Below, piece after piece: positions 17,343 to 27,640 of a DNA stretch of 64,000 nt. Source of the DNA: Fasciola hepatica (Eukaryota; Platyhelminthes; Trematoda; Plagiorchiida; Fasciolidae); contig CANUEZ040000028.1 of the NCBI GenBank assembly GCA_948099385.1, positions 992,001 to 1,056,000 on the forward strand, written 5' to 3'. Under the pieces are notes generated by a model that had not been told where the DNA came from, made no database searches, and worked only from the letters and a program-made list of their open reading frames with translations. Every line of letters begins with the position of its first letter. Position 1 is the first letter of the stretch. Both the position numbers and the translations under genes were made by a program.

Positions 17343-18135
17343 TCAATGATTCATTCTCAAGTCTTTACAAATCATATAGGAGATGGTTGTGCTGAAATGG
17401 TCAAGGGTCATTCGGATTGGACGTAGTTTGTGGGGGAGACGGGTTGGGGTTGGATCGACGTGTCGATCTGCACGACTAGGTCGTGACGGTCACATCGTTC
17501 GGAGCTGAGTGACTGGGGTGGGGGTGGTCCACTTGCGGCCAGGGTAATTGGAGGGCTTGGACGAACTTCTTTTGTGTACACAGAGCAGGTGCGAAAAGAC
17601 GGATGCTAATCGCCTCTGCGGTGTCCAGTGTGTGTAAGCGGATGTGTTTGTGGGGATTGGGGGGCACTCGATAGACGATTTTAAATGCGGAATCCGTGAT
17701 TATTTTGTGACCTGAGTCTACCAGATGTCCGCATTTAAAATCGTCTATCGAGTGCCCCCCAATCCCCACAAACACATCCGCTTACACACACTGGCCACCG
17801 CAGAGGCGATTAGCATCCGTCTTTTCGCACCTGCTCTGTGTACACAAAAGAAGTTCGTCCAAGCCCTCCAATTACCCTGGCCGCAAGTGGACCACCCCCA
17901 CCCCAGTCACTCAGCTCCGAACGATGTGACCGTCACGACCTAGTCGTGCAGATCGACACGTCGATCCAACCCCAACCCGTCTCCCCCACAAACTACGTCC
18001 AATCCGAATGACCCTTGACCATTTCAGCACAACCATCTCCTATATGATTTGTAAAGACTTGAGAATGAATCATTGAAAACAATTGTTTGTCTCTGAAAAC
18101 GTGTTCTGATGTCACAATGTGCATATTCCGGAATC
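17343..18135. mobile_element. Penelope-derived palindromic insert with GIY-YIG endonuclease arms
   Basis: Two inverted arms of 349 bases each (17343-17691 and 17728-18076), separated by 36 bases. By reading they differ at one position (a Leu-Asp against Leu-Ala codon). Each arm encodes, outward, the C-terminal part of a Penelope-like GIY-YIG endonuclease (VYRVPPNPHKHIRLHTL, TAEAISIRLFAPALCTQKKF, VQALQLPWP) plus about 130 bases of 3' sequence. The minus-strand frame also takes in the spacer (CGHLVDSGHKIITDSAFKI). No RT is present. A 59-base tail (18077-18135, starting with the palindrome AAACAATTGTTT) is on the right only. Exact flanking duplications show that it inserted as a unit. Confidence 0.85.
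17934..17967 (+). other. Twin hairpins at the end of the GIY-YIG frame
   Basis: CACGAC-CTA-GTCGTG is followed at once by GATCGAC-AC-GTCGATC, giving two adjacent perfect stem-loops. The stop codon TAG of the endonuclease frame lies in or near the first loop. The mirror copy is in the left arm (about 17452-17485). They could be RNA structures used for template recognition, which is inference. Confidence 0.5.
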
Positions 18136-18147
18136 TAATAACTGTAT
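18136..18147. repeat. 12-nt target duplication TAATAACTGTAT, right copy
   Basis: Exact copy of 17331-17342. Gypsy sequence continues directly after it. Confidence 0.8.
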
Positions 18148-18156
18148 CCCGGCGAC

Positions 18157-19926
18157 ATGTTCCCTCAACTACCAATTCGCTCTTATCTGCCTTCACCATC
18201 GTCACTGTTTCGTCGTCTCTCTAATGCTGTAATTAACATAGAAGCTAATAACATCCCAGTACATGCTCTCATTGACACAGACAGTTTGCTGAGTTATATC
18301 TACAAATCTGTCGTTGATAAACATCGTTGGTCAGTCATTCCCACTCAGCAACGAGTTACAACGCTTCCCTATGTTTTTCTAGTTTTTCCTGTAGTCATGT
18401 TTACTCTTCTGTTCAGTGTAAAAACCATCGTAACGACCACATTAAACCCTCTGTCCTTCCCGATTTGTGCAAGGAAGTACTCCTCGGTCACAATTTTCTT
18501 AAATAACACAAAACTGTCGAGATTCTCTTTCTTGGAAATAAGCCTCCCTTTACTCTGTGGTCTTCTTACAGCCCGCATTAACTCGCAACCTCTCTGACCA
18601 TTTAGTACCGAACTGCAAACCAATCGCCATAAAGCCAAGACGTCATTCAGTGCAAGATATAGCCTTTATCAAATCCGAGGTCCAATGGTTGTTGTAGTCT
18701 GGAACCATCGAACCGTCTAATTCCCCGTGGAGGCCACAGGTTTTAGTAACCTCTAATGATCACCATAAACGTCGTATGGTAATTGACTATAGTCAAACTA
18801 TCAACCAATACACGTTCCTCGATGCATATTCATTTCCACGGATTGACGACTTGATCGCGAAAAACTCTAGATTCAAAGTGTACAGCACGCTTGATCTGAC
18901 AAGTGCTTATGATCAAATCCCTATCCGTATCCACGAAAAGATATATGCAGCTTTTTAGGCTTGTGATAAGCTTTACCAGTTCTGTCGCATTATCTTTGGT
19001 GTTACCAACGGAGTGGCTTGCTTTCAACGTACTATTAATAACGTCGTTGAAAGCGAGAAGCTGTCTGGTACATTGGCCTACTTGGATAATCTAGTGGTTT
19101 GCGACACAACCGAACAACAACACGGTCTCAATTTGTCCAAGTTCCTCGAGGTTGCTCGAGGACATGGTATCACACTCAATGATGAAAAGAGTATCAACCG
19201 TACTCGGCATCTTGCTCTACTCGATTTTGAAGTCTCTGGAGGAACAATCAGACCGGCTCCAGAACGACTACGGCCACTGCAACAGGTTCTACCGCCTACT
19301 TACATCAAATCACAAAAGCATGCAGTCGGCATGTTTGCCTACTATTCACAGTAGGTACTTCGCTTCTCCGATGAAATTGGTCTACTTGTTCGAAATCGAA
19401 CCCTCGTTCTGGGGAATGCTCTGGAGGCTTTTGAGCAACTGAAAAAGCAGCCCCAAAATGTGTGTCACCATCGAGCCCGGTGTCGCTCTGTTTGTAGAAG
19501 CAGATGCATCGGATATTGCAATCGCCGCGTCTCTCAATTATAATGGCCGTCCAATTGTTTTCCCTGGACCCTATCACGTTCAGAATGTCGGCATTCGACA
19601 GTGGAGAAAGAAGCTTATGCCATTGAGAAAGTCTTGAGGAAATGGCGTCATTTTCTGGTTGGTTGTCAATTTAGGTTGACCAACGATCTGATGCTTTCAT
19701 GTTCGGTCAGACACCTACAGAAAAAATGAAGAAAAGAAAATACAGCGTTGGCGTATGAAGCTGTCACATGGATTCGACATCATATATTGTCCTGCCTCGA
19801 AAAATCATGTGACCGACACACTTTATCGATGATTCTGCGGAACGTTCACTCATTTTGTCCTGACTGCTCTGCATAAATCCTTCTGCCATCCTGGAGTAAA
19901 GCGTATGTACCAGTTTATATGACCAA
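18157..19926 (+). pseudogene. Pol (PR-RT-RNase H-integrase start) of the second Gypsy element
   Basis: Domains in order: protease with VHALIDTDSLLSYIYKSVV, where the usual active-site DTG is DTD, so it is probably dead; a linker with NCKPIAIKPRRHS; RT with SPWRPQVLVTSNDHHKRRMV, VYSTLDLTSAYDQIPI (motif A), a stop after YAAF (18956), FGVTNGVACFQRTINN, and GTLAYLDNLVVCDTTEQQH (motif C, YLDN as normal for this family); RPAPERLRPLQQ and VGMFAYYSQ before another stop; RNase H with FVEADASDIAIAASLNYNGR and, in shifted frames, KIQRWRMKLSHGFDIIYCPA; then LHKSFCHPGVKRMYQFI, the HHCC start of integrase. Several stops and frameshifts. The SR2 insertion cuts it at 19932. Confidence 0.82.
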
Positions 19927-19932
19927 GAAGTT
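19927..19932. repeat. SR2 target duplication GAAGTT, left copy
   Basis: GAAGTT at the 3' end of the SR2-like element recurs at 23953-23958. Joining the host sides restores the integrase reading KKFSTEDF, as expected of this Gypsy family. Confidence 0.8.
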
Positions 19933-19987
19933 TCAGTTCAGTTTATTCAACCATTTACCTGGCACTTCTGTGCTCTGGTTTCGGTTG

Positions 19988-21793
19988 CTAACTTCCGGCA
20001 TCGTCCAGTATAGGGCAAAAAGAATGGAGGCATAGTGATAAAGATCCAAAAAGTCGAAGTACCAAGGTGAGAGTCCGAATGCAACTACGCCACTGACCAC
20101 GACACCTATCCATATCACTTAATGTCTCCGAACACTTAGTAGGCGGATCACGCGGACCATAACCTGGAAGTCTAACACGTCCTACTCGACCAAGTCCACC
20201 GGTCAAGGTTCTAATACCTTTTTTCCATGTCATGGACTGACTACCTCGACCTACCTTCCAATCAGCACCTGCCTCAGAGAACAGCATACGTTGAGGAAGT
20301 CCATCCGTGGGCATACGTAACACATATCCCAACCACCTTAATCTGTTTAGATTCAGCACTTGATTCACAGGCTGACCTCTGGTTCCCAACACCTCACATC
20401 TAATCTCAGCATTACTGATACGGAGTTCCCACCATACTCGGGCAATGCTACGGAGACGTCGATGCTCGAAAACCGACCGTCTTCGTCTATCTTCTACCCT
20501 CAATGACCATGTTTCGGAACCGTATAAAAGAACGGACCTAACCACCGCAGTGAACACTCTACCCTTAACAGACAATCGGATGTCACGCCGACGCCACAGA
20601 CGACGGAGGTTGGCAAAAGCCAAACGCGCCTTCTGTATATGCGATGACACTTCATCCGTTATCTGTCCACCTGGTGATATGAAACTGCCCAGGTAACAAA
20701 ATTTATTCACTTCAGCTAGAGTTTCCCCAGCCAACACAAGGTTTGGTGTTGAGCCAACTGTGCTGTAAAAGAACTTTACACTTTGAATGTGCAAAACGCA
20801 TCCCAAACATTCCTACACTGTTGTTAAGGCTATCTAAAAGAGCTTGCAACTTACCTGGATCTTCGCTCATTAGAACAAGTCAGACAGTTTACTGGCGGAG
20901 CAAAGATCAACAACGCTATTCACACACGAAGATCGGTCTACCTCAAGAATCAAGTGAACTACAAAATTGAAGAGAATGGGTGAAAAAGGGCAATCCTGAC
21001 AAACAACACTTTCCGTGGTGAACTCGAGGGAAAGATCGCCGTAAGCACGAACTCGGCTTCGGCTCTTCGCATACAAGCATTGGAAAAGAGAAATTAACTT
21101 CTCTGGCACACCCTTCAGTGAGAGGCAGCGCCAGTTTGTGGGCCTACGAAAGATGTGTCTGTGCTCTGAGGTTTGCCGAAAAGTGAAGATGTGGTCGATA
21201 CAAACACGACCGGGTCTGAAACCGGCTTGATTCTCACGCGTACACATTTCGCGGGCACTGAGTTATCGGTGGAGAATAAGACCAGTGAGCAGTTTAGACG
21301 CGATACTTACCAAGCTAATTCCTCTGTGGTTTTCACAAGGGGACCTGTCACCTTTCTTGTAAATCGGCATAATCACCGATTCACACCATTCCCTCAGAAT
21401 CTGCTCACTATCCCAAATAATACGGAGATTTGTTAACTCCGAAACCAAAGCTTCGCCTCCATCCTTGAAAATAGATAAAGGCAACCCATCCGATCCAGTG
21501 GCTTTATACCTTTTCAGGTAACCGATCTGCTGTATAATTTCCATCTCCGATAGAGGACTATTCACCTGCATTGTTTTGCTGGCGGGTATATTCGGAAGGG
21601 CCACCGTTGAAGTGGGCCAACTGCATTGTTCCTTAAAGTGCTCCACCCAGCGCTTCAGACGGCGTCCCTGAGAGTGAATCAGTGAGCCGTCGGATTCTTT
21701 AATTAACTCGCACACACCAGGCTTCCGTGGACCGGTACCTCTAATCAAACGGAAAAGGTTGCGAGCATTGCCGATGGACGCAAACTTTTCCAT
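19988..21793 (-). pseudogene. RTE reverse transcriptase, catalytic motifs A and C deleted
   Basis: RT and C-terminal part of the SR2-like polyprotein. From 21793 downward: MEKFASIGNARNLFRLIRGT, KRYKATGSDGLPLSIFKDG, MPIYKKGDRSPCENHRGIS, a stop at 21263, then CTRENQAGFRPGRVCIDHIF. Next RRPTNWRCLSLKGVPEKLI lacks the roughly 20 residues of motif A (the catalytic Asp block) that should separate RRPT from WRCLSLKG. At 20875/20876, 19 bases holding EYADDIV are absent compared with copy 2, removing motif C and shifting the frame. The frame 20806-19988 (272 aa) then encodes the thumb and C-terminal part (FCYLGSFISPGGQITDE, YGSETWSLRVEDRRR, LRWLGYVLRMPTDGLPQRML). Both catalytic boxes are gone, so this copy cannot reverse-transcribe. 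Confidence 0.85.
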
Positions 21794-21814
21794 TTCCTTA
21801 CATTGCGCAATCCA

Positions 21815-23057
21815 CTACTGCTCACGGTCGTTCCTCAGGCTCCTAGTCAGTTGGCGTCTCGGGGATTTACGCACCTCATTGGACGTGGCATCCGGAGGGA
21901 CGGATCTGCGAGCGTCCAACAAAACAACTGATGTTGAAGATATCCATTGTTTGTGAGACCGACTTGAACCAGAGTTCTGGGTGGCATTCGAAGTGGCATA
22001 CAAAGCTTCCTTGATCTGTTGCCAGTGTTCATTTGGGTCCTGAACATCTGGCTGCATCGATAACTGCGTAGACAGCTCCGTCTGGAAACTGTGTCGCTGA
22101 TTATCGTCTAAAAGCAACTGCACGGAACGCGTGGCATTTACTTTGGTGCGACTAGGGACGAGACAAACGGAAGCGAGCACCTACCAAGGCATGATCTGAG
22201 TCCACAGGCGTAGACCAAAATTAACGACAATCTTCCATTGATCCACGCCAGCGGTGACCAATCACAATATGGTCAATCTGAGTCCAGCCTTGTGAAGACG
22301 AAGGAGGACGCCATGTGAGTCTATGCCGCTTCTTATGGCAGAAGTTCGTACCTGCCTGAACAATCTGGTCAGAACACAGTTAAATGAGACGATCACCGTT
22401 ATCGGTACAGTCGGCTGGGATAGCAAATGGGTCTCCAATGTGCCTTTCGGAATCTCCCAAACGGCCAACTTGGGGGTTGAAATCCTCAGCAATGACCACC
22501 ACGTCCGTTGAACGTGAGCTTCGAATTAGCTGAGACAAATCCTGATAGAATTCGTCCTTATCCCAGAGGAGCTGCAGTCAGTCGGTGCATACACAGACAC
22601 GACGAACAGACATCGGCGCTTCAGTTTTTTGTTGTAGACACGAACAGAACCGTCCGACCAAGCTGCACACAAACGACTGCTGACTGGAATCCAGTCTAGC
22701 AGTGCACGTTCAGCTTTCATGCTCAAAGCAATCCCAGCGCCAGCCTGACCGCGAGCTCTAGATACCGAATCAGCCGACACGCGAAGAGTGAAGTGAGAGA
22801 TTGAGATTGTATCTAGGGTGAGAAGAGTAACCACAGAAGTGGGGTCTCGTATGCGTGTTTCGGAGACAGCATAAATCTGTTTTGAAAGTATCAAGAGTTC
22901 TAGGGAGGACAGCCTGTTGCCCTATCTGACATAGTGTGCGGACGTTAAAGGCAGCTAAGTGAAGTGAACGTTTAGGCTTACGAAGTGCATCTGATCTATA
23001 CCCAGCTCCTGAGATACAGCTTTCATCACAGCCGCAATTACCCGTGGCGTTTTGCAT
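21815..23057 (-). pseudogene. APE-type endonuclease and linker of the SR2-like element
   Basis: Nicking domain for target-primed insertion. From 23057: SLHLAAFNVRTLCQIGQQAV (start of the APE fold), a frameshift near 22880, then VSETRIRDPTSVVTLL with the catalytic Glu, RARGQAGAGIALSMKAERAL, LDWIPVSSRLCAAW and VVSVYAPTDCSSS. Farther on (about 22500-22190, frame-shifted) come VVVIAEDFNPQVGRLG, where the usual GDFN box is EDFN, RLTWRPPSSSQGWTQIDHIV, and the terminal SDHALV with the catalytic Asp-His. The frame 22180-21815 is the linker to RT. Multiple stops and frameshifts. Confidence 0.8.
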
Positions 23058-23067
23058 CGACCTTAAA

Positions 23068-23942
23068 TTAAAATGGGAAATTGGTAAGGCCCTTTACAGG
23101 AAGGATATTGGAGGCTTCTGGGCGGATCATACTTCGCGGTTGCCCACACCACAGCAGGGGTTTTTCTTTGGGAACCTTAACCGGAGCCTTTGACTTAAAA
23201 GTCCCATCCACAAGGCAGTGGGGCGTTAACCCAGCACGGGAACGTGACTGAAGCACCTGTGAAGGAACTTCTTCTGGTCTGTCACGTGAGACCTGATTAC
23301 TGCATGCTTTTTGTCTTGTCTTCACTGGTGCTTTTTTATCGATCCGCTTTTCGGATTCAGTCCTTAGCTCCATGCACCCAATGGAGCGAGCGGAACGTGG
23401 ACGGGGCAGCAATTTTTGGGCTGTGGGCTGCCCAGCTTAGGCGGGCGATAGCTGCCCAATGAAGTGCGATGACTTCTCCCATCGTCGAAAGAAACCCCAG
23501 GTACTCCACTCCTGCGTCCATCAAGTGGAGGTTTTTTGACCGCAAATTGTTTCTCTCCGTGTTTATTCGCTGGAGTGTCCTCTCCAGGGGCATAGTGGTT
23601 AGAACCAGATGTTGCCCATCAACTGGTTCTGAGACTGGACTTCGTCTGGCCTCTACCCATTGACCTGCCAGGAATGATTGCATCTCTGGTGTCGACGAGG
23701 GTCTGCAAACGGAATCCGTTAACGAAACTCTCAGTGGCCACCTTCGATAGACAGAAGGAGCAGCAGCAATCATTACAGAAGACAGTATAGGTTAGGTGGT
23801 TGACGCACGTCGTTCTCTGATATGGTATTTTAGTCCTTTCCGTGTCCCCCTTTGCCCGGCGCTTTGCACGCATCATCTCAAACGGAACATTTTTGGCCAG
23901 GGCAACGACGGGATCCTCAGAAATAGCAAACGGCTCTGCCAA
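23068..23942 (-). pseudogene. 5' protein region of the SR2-like element
   Basis: Broken frames before the endonuclease. The first starts MAEPFAISEDPVVALAKNVP at 23942. The next (23773-23357) holds PVDGQHLVLTTMPLERTLQR and GVEYLGFLSTMGEVIALHWA. The last (23412-23068) holds RPEEVPSQVLQSRSRAGLTP. I know no biochemical role for these stretches. Position and spacing make them the N-terminal part of the single RTE polyprotein or a small first frame. Confidence 0.6.
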
Positions 23943-23952
23943 TACCTGAAAC

Positions 23953-24026
23953 GAAGTTCTCTACCGAGGATTTCACCAGTTCTTCAGGTTTGTGAGAAAT
24001 GGAGCAAAATACACATGACAGTATTT
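23953..24026 (+). pseudogene. Integrase fragment of the second Gypsy element after the SR2 insertion
   Basis: Starts with the second GAAGTT copy. It reads KFSTEDFTSS and, in another frame, LQVCEKWSKIHMTVF, which fits the second cysteine part of the integrase finger region. It is too short to be secure alone; its place directly across the target duplication is the main support. Confidence 0.55.
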
Positions 24027-24426
24027 TAATGGGAGTACGCTTGTTTCTGTGCACCATCTAATTGTTCAGCTAATTCGCAGGTCGAGGTTTCGATTTCCGA
24101 GCAGCCTCTAACGAATACGATTGGGTTGTATTCTTCGTGCGAAAGCATCACTAACTAATTCTTCGCGACACTCTTCGATTGAGATGGGCTGCAACTACAG
24201 TCTTTAACGAAATCCGTCGTCTTGTTGCACTGTTGTGAACAAAATATATCGGGCGAATTTCTCACTTTTCCGTTTGATGCACCGCCACTCGGGAGTGTGA
24301 ATGGCCTCTTTGGGTGTAGAACAATATTTGGTGTATTTCTAAACAGATGGAGTGACAGTTAGCTAGGGTATCCAGTTAGGACTTCGATCTTCGATCGTGG
24401 ATAGAAAAGTGCCGAATGTTCTGTTA
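24027..24426. other. Spacer between the second and third Gypsy elements
   Basis: No motif-bearing frame recognised. It may be further decayed sequence of the second Gypsy element. Confidence 0.35.
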
Positions 24427-24623
24427 TGAACCAACCGTTAGGAGACACAACAATCGATTACTAAGTGGGTCTTTATGTGAATGAACATGAACGCGACTTA
24501 CAAGCACGTCTAACAAGATAGATCGATAAATGAAATCGATATAAAAATGAGTGATTACTTGCTGAGTGACCGGACAATACAAGCACTGCTCATATGTGCG
24601 TGCGCTAATGTGTGTGTGTGGGA

Positions 24624-24688
<65 letters not shown>

Positions 24689-24718
24689 GGCGCACAGTGT
24701 CAGCTGACGATTCGTTCA
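24427..24718 (-). repeat. 3' LTR (element sense) of the third Gypsy element
   Basis: Shares AACCGTTAGGAGACACAACA, GATAGATCGATAAATGAAATC, GTGACCGGACAATACAAGC and GTGTCAGCTGACG with 28626-28968. The end near 24718 reads TGAACG on the minus strand. It includes a (TG)n run at 24625-24686. Confidence 0.8.
24625..24686 (+). repeat. (TG)n microsatellite inside an LTR
   Basis: Uninterrupted TG repeats, about 31 units, preceded by shorter TG runs from 24610. It occupies the place of the (AT)n-(GT)n tract of the other LTR. Confidence 0.95.
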
Positions 24719-25179
24719 TCTCTCCCCGCAAATAGAGATTGACTGGTACGACTTTTTATAGGGATCGATGGAGTCTTTAATAGGGGGCCGGGGGCGCATT
24801 GAGTATCACCGCTCGTTAAAACTGTCTGAACTTGATGGTTCGGGTGATGCCGTTTTCCTCTCTGCCACGGGTAATGCAAAGGTATCCAAAAGCACATGTA
24901 GTGGAAGTTCTACCACGTTCTTCTCATCTTCTGCTGTCGTGTTGTAACGTTTCCTGTTGTGGTTGCCATGTCGTTTGGCAGTGCGATTGTCTAACCGAAC
25001 ACCACATATCATATTACCCAATTGGCTAACAATTACTCCTGGTGTCCGCTGTCTTGAAGGGGACGAAAATTAAGAACATAAACACGATCCCCTTCTCCGA
25101 AACTGCGTGGCCTTGCATCGTGATATCTGTTGGAGCGCCCTTTCATGTGGTCATTTCGAAAGGTTGGTGTGACCGTAGG

Positions 25180-26091
25180 TTACATGGCGCCTAACTGTAT
25201 TCGCATACGTCTGCCAAGGAAGACTTCTGCTGACGAGGCATTGTTCGGGACTGATGCGTTAGGAGTTGAGCGGTATGTCATCAGAAAGTTGCTAAGTATT
25301 TTTAGTATGCTACTTTCCCGTTGCAACTTTTTGAAAGCGCGTTTCAGTGTGTTTACAGAACGTTCTGCTTGACCGTTTAATTGAGGATGATAAACTGGAC
25401 TCCGTACATGCTCAACTGCCATGGATTGGCAGAAGTTAATGAACTCAATGGAGGTAAACTGGGTCCCGTTATCTGTAACTGGGGTTTCGGGGATCCCAAA
25501 TTGAGCAAAAAGGCGTCTCAAGATGACAATGGTGCTTGAGGAAGAGGTAGTTTTCATAGGAAATATTTCTAACCACTTTGAGTAAGCAACAACTAATACT
25601 ATGAAATTCTGTTGATTCATTGGACCTGCAAAGTCAAGGTGAACCTGTTTCCAGGAACCTGTGGGTAATAGCCAAGAGTGTAGTGAAACCTTAATAGGCA
25701 CCTTAGCAACAATTGAAAATTCTTCACATCTAACGCACTCTTCAATCTGCTTTTCAATGTTGGGCCTGGAAGCATAACTTCCAGCTAGTGCTCTCATGCG
25801 TATGATACCCGGATGACCAATATGCAGTTGCTTCAGCACTCTGCTTTGTAGTGTCTTATGCGTTCGGACAACATCAGACATCCGTCTACTATCGTGATTG
25901 CGTCTTTCCGATGGTAAAATTGCACGATATAATGGTCGGTGATATTTTGGGGCCAGCCAGTTTGCAGTTTGAGGATCATGGTCTAACTTAGTTTTGTTTT
26001 CTGTCATATTGAACGTGACAGGCAGATCACGGATACACTCACGAAACACTTGTTTGACTTCAGAATCAACTTTAACTGAGAATATTACCAA
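25180..26091 (-). pseudogene. Integrase of the third Gypsy element (303 aa frame)
   Basis: Open frame covering the integrase finger and catalytic core. The zinc module is LHIGHPGIIRMRALAGSYAS with ECVRC later. The DDE triad is visible: Asp in KQVHLDFAGPMNQQ, Asp in ETPVTDNGTQFTSIEF, and Glu in NGQAERSVNTLKRAF. It ends with NASSAEVFLGRRMRIQLGAM, the usual end of the core in K02A2.6-like elements. The upstream stretch with FRECIRDLPVT is the linker from RNase H. The catalytic core is uninterrupted here, but pol is broken elsewhere. Confidence 0.87.
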
Positions 26092-26099
26092 GTCTTCAC

Positions 26100-27319
26100 C
26101 AGGTTGACTAGCTGAATTCCTTTGTATTAGGCGAGATAATGCGTCAGCGTGTCCGCAGCTCTGTGCGGATGTACTTAGTCAATAAGTCATAACCAAGTAG
26201 TACCATTGCCTATTGTTCCAGTCGGTTCGCTGTATGAATGTGAATGCCATTTTTTGTTCCAAAGATAGCTAGTAACGGTTTTTGATCAATACACAAGGTA
26301 AAATGTCTACCATGAAGAAATTTGTGAAATTTGTGAACTGCAAATACCTACGCCAGGCCTTCTTTTTCTATCTGACTGTAATTTCTTCCGGCGTTTGTGA
26401 GCGTCTGAGAGGCGTGGGACACTGTCTCCTGTGATCCTCCTGGAAATTTATGGAGCAGCCCTGCTCCGATGCCGCATTTGGAGGCATGTGCAGCGACGGT
26501 TATAGGTAAACGGTGATCATAGTGAGTCCGCATGAGGGTGGATGCCAGTAGCCGCTTCAGTTCATCAAGGGATGATTGACAGTCCTTTGACCATCGCCAT
26601 TCGGAATCCCGTTTCAGTAAGGCGTTCAGTGGGGCTCTTATATTGTGCGTGTTTGGATTAAAATTATCGTAACAGTTTACAAGACCGAGGAGGGATCGCA
26701 GTTCCATTTTGTTTTTGGATGTAGGCATTTGAATAATAAGCGCCACCTTGGAGGGGTCTGGGCGTCGTCCGTTTTTATCAGTGATAAAACTGAGGAATTG
26801 TATTGTGATGCAGACTGTGGTGGGTATTGATAGTCAGCAACTGTTTGCCTGCACTATCCACTTCAACCTAAAAGTAGGCCTCAGAAAAATCAATTTTTTT
26901 GAATATTTTACCTCCAATAAGTTCAGAAAAGAAATCTGGGATTGGTAACGGATAGTGATGTGTTTCTAGACAATCGTCGAGTCCAGTGGAGAATTCTGCA
27001 CACACACGAACAAAAACATCTGCCTTCCTAACTCCCACAGTTGGTAGGGTCCAAGTTCTTGATCTATTGATTTCAGAGCCGCATATAGAACAGGCCGTTG
27101 CAGACGAAATACTGGTTCAGACTCCGGTTTCAGATGAAGAGTCGCTTTAGCCTTAGTGTACAATCCCAGGCCTGGTTGAAATATTTCGGCGTACTTCTGA
27201 ATATCCTCAACTGCTGGAGTGTTAGTAATGTTTGCAACATCATATACATCTAGTGAGTGTGAGCGTGACACTGAGTCGGGTTGTGTGTGTCGCAAATGAA
27301 AGTGAATGGTATCTCCCAT
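26100..27319 (-). pseudogene. RT and RNase H of the third Gypsy element, RT palm deleted
   Basis: From 27319: KYAEIFQPGLGLYTKAKATL and PESEPVFRLQRPVLYAALKS, the start of RT. Then, frame-shifted, THHYPLPIPDFFSELIGGK and KIDFSEAYF (motif A) and QLLTINTH. At about 26812-26820 the sequence jumps to FITDKNGRRPDPSKVALII, which belongs about 100 residues later. The segment with FGVKSAP and the catalytic YLDD is missing. The frame 26746-26348 continues with ELRSLLGLVNCYDNF and VSHASQTLTNAGRNYSQIEK, the start of RNase H, and FLHGRHFTLCIDQKPL follows after 26348 with stops. Confidence 0.82.
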
Positions 27320-27329
27320 AACGGAAGCT

Positions 27330-27640
27330 TATTTATCCAATCAATACCAAGAAGATTTAAATTATCAGAGGTTGATATGTAACAAATGCCAATGCCATAA
27401 TGGTCACGATAATGAAAGTCATATTCTAGCTCTCCCAGGAATGGTATTTGCTGACCAGTGGCATTCCGAACAACAAGGTTTGTGGCATTGTATGGGTCTT
27501 ACCAAAAGCAACGCAGGTTGAGCGTGAAATGACTATTATGTCCGATGCCGCATCCAGTTGGAGAGTTACTGAATTGGCTATTCACAGGCAATGTTGCGTA
27601 TTTCCGCATTGGGTTGAGTAAAGGGCTCGTGGCTGAGAAT
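27330..27640 (-). pseudogene. Protease remnant of the third Gypsy element
   Basis: In one minus frame near 27575-27546 the active-site region reads VTLQLDAASDIIVISRS, where the family has DT instead of DA. Downstream QIPFLGELEYDFHYRDHYG and NLNLLGIDWINKLPL are the flap and C-terminal parts of a Gypsy retropepsin. Frames change along the way, so it is inactive. Confidence 0.65.

Larger units (their letters stand above)
19933..23952 (-). mobile_element. Nearly full-length SR2-like RTE retrotransposon (copy 1)
   Basis: About 4.0 kb between GAAGTT duplications, close to the 3.9 kb reported for SR2. On the minus strand it has a 5' protein region, an APE-type endonuclease, an RTE-type RT and a 3' end in GAATAAACTGAACTGA without a long poly-A. 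It lies in the integrase of the second Gypsy element. The reading frames are broken many times. The last 0.96 kb is almost identical to copy 2 at 30949-31928, showing recent movement from a shared source. Confidence 0.88.
16630..24026 (+). mobile_element. Second Gypsy element, decayed and split by two insertions
   Basis: Internal region of another Ty3/Gypsy retrotransposon: Gag (16642-17330), protease and RT (18157-19354), RNase H and the start of integrase (to 19926), and a short piece of integrase after the SR2 insertion (23953-24026). A Penelope-derived insert and an SR2-like element interrupt it, each with a target duplication that lets the host reading be followed across. LTRs were not identified. 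RT has YLDN at the catalytic box, which I recall as normal for this Gypsy family. The decay is much heavier than in the CsRn1-like element. Confidence 0.8.

Noticed and set aside
17476..17943. Two separate small genes of about 70-100 codons in opposite directions
   Set aside because: They are the two arms of one palindrome and encode the same Penelope endonuclease tail. Neither has a start or the GIY-YIG half.
19062..19120. YLDN in the second Gypsy RT read as loss of a catalytic aspartate
   Set aside because: I recall YLDN as normal at this place in this Gypsy family, so it is not evidence of inactivation. Stops and frameshifts are.
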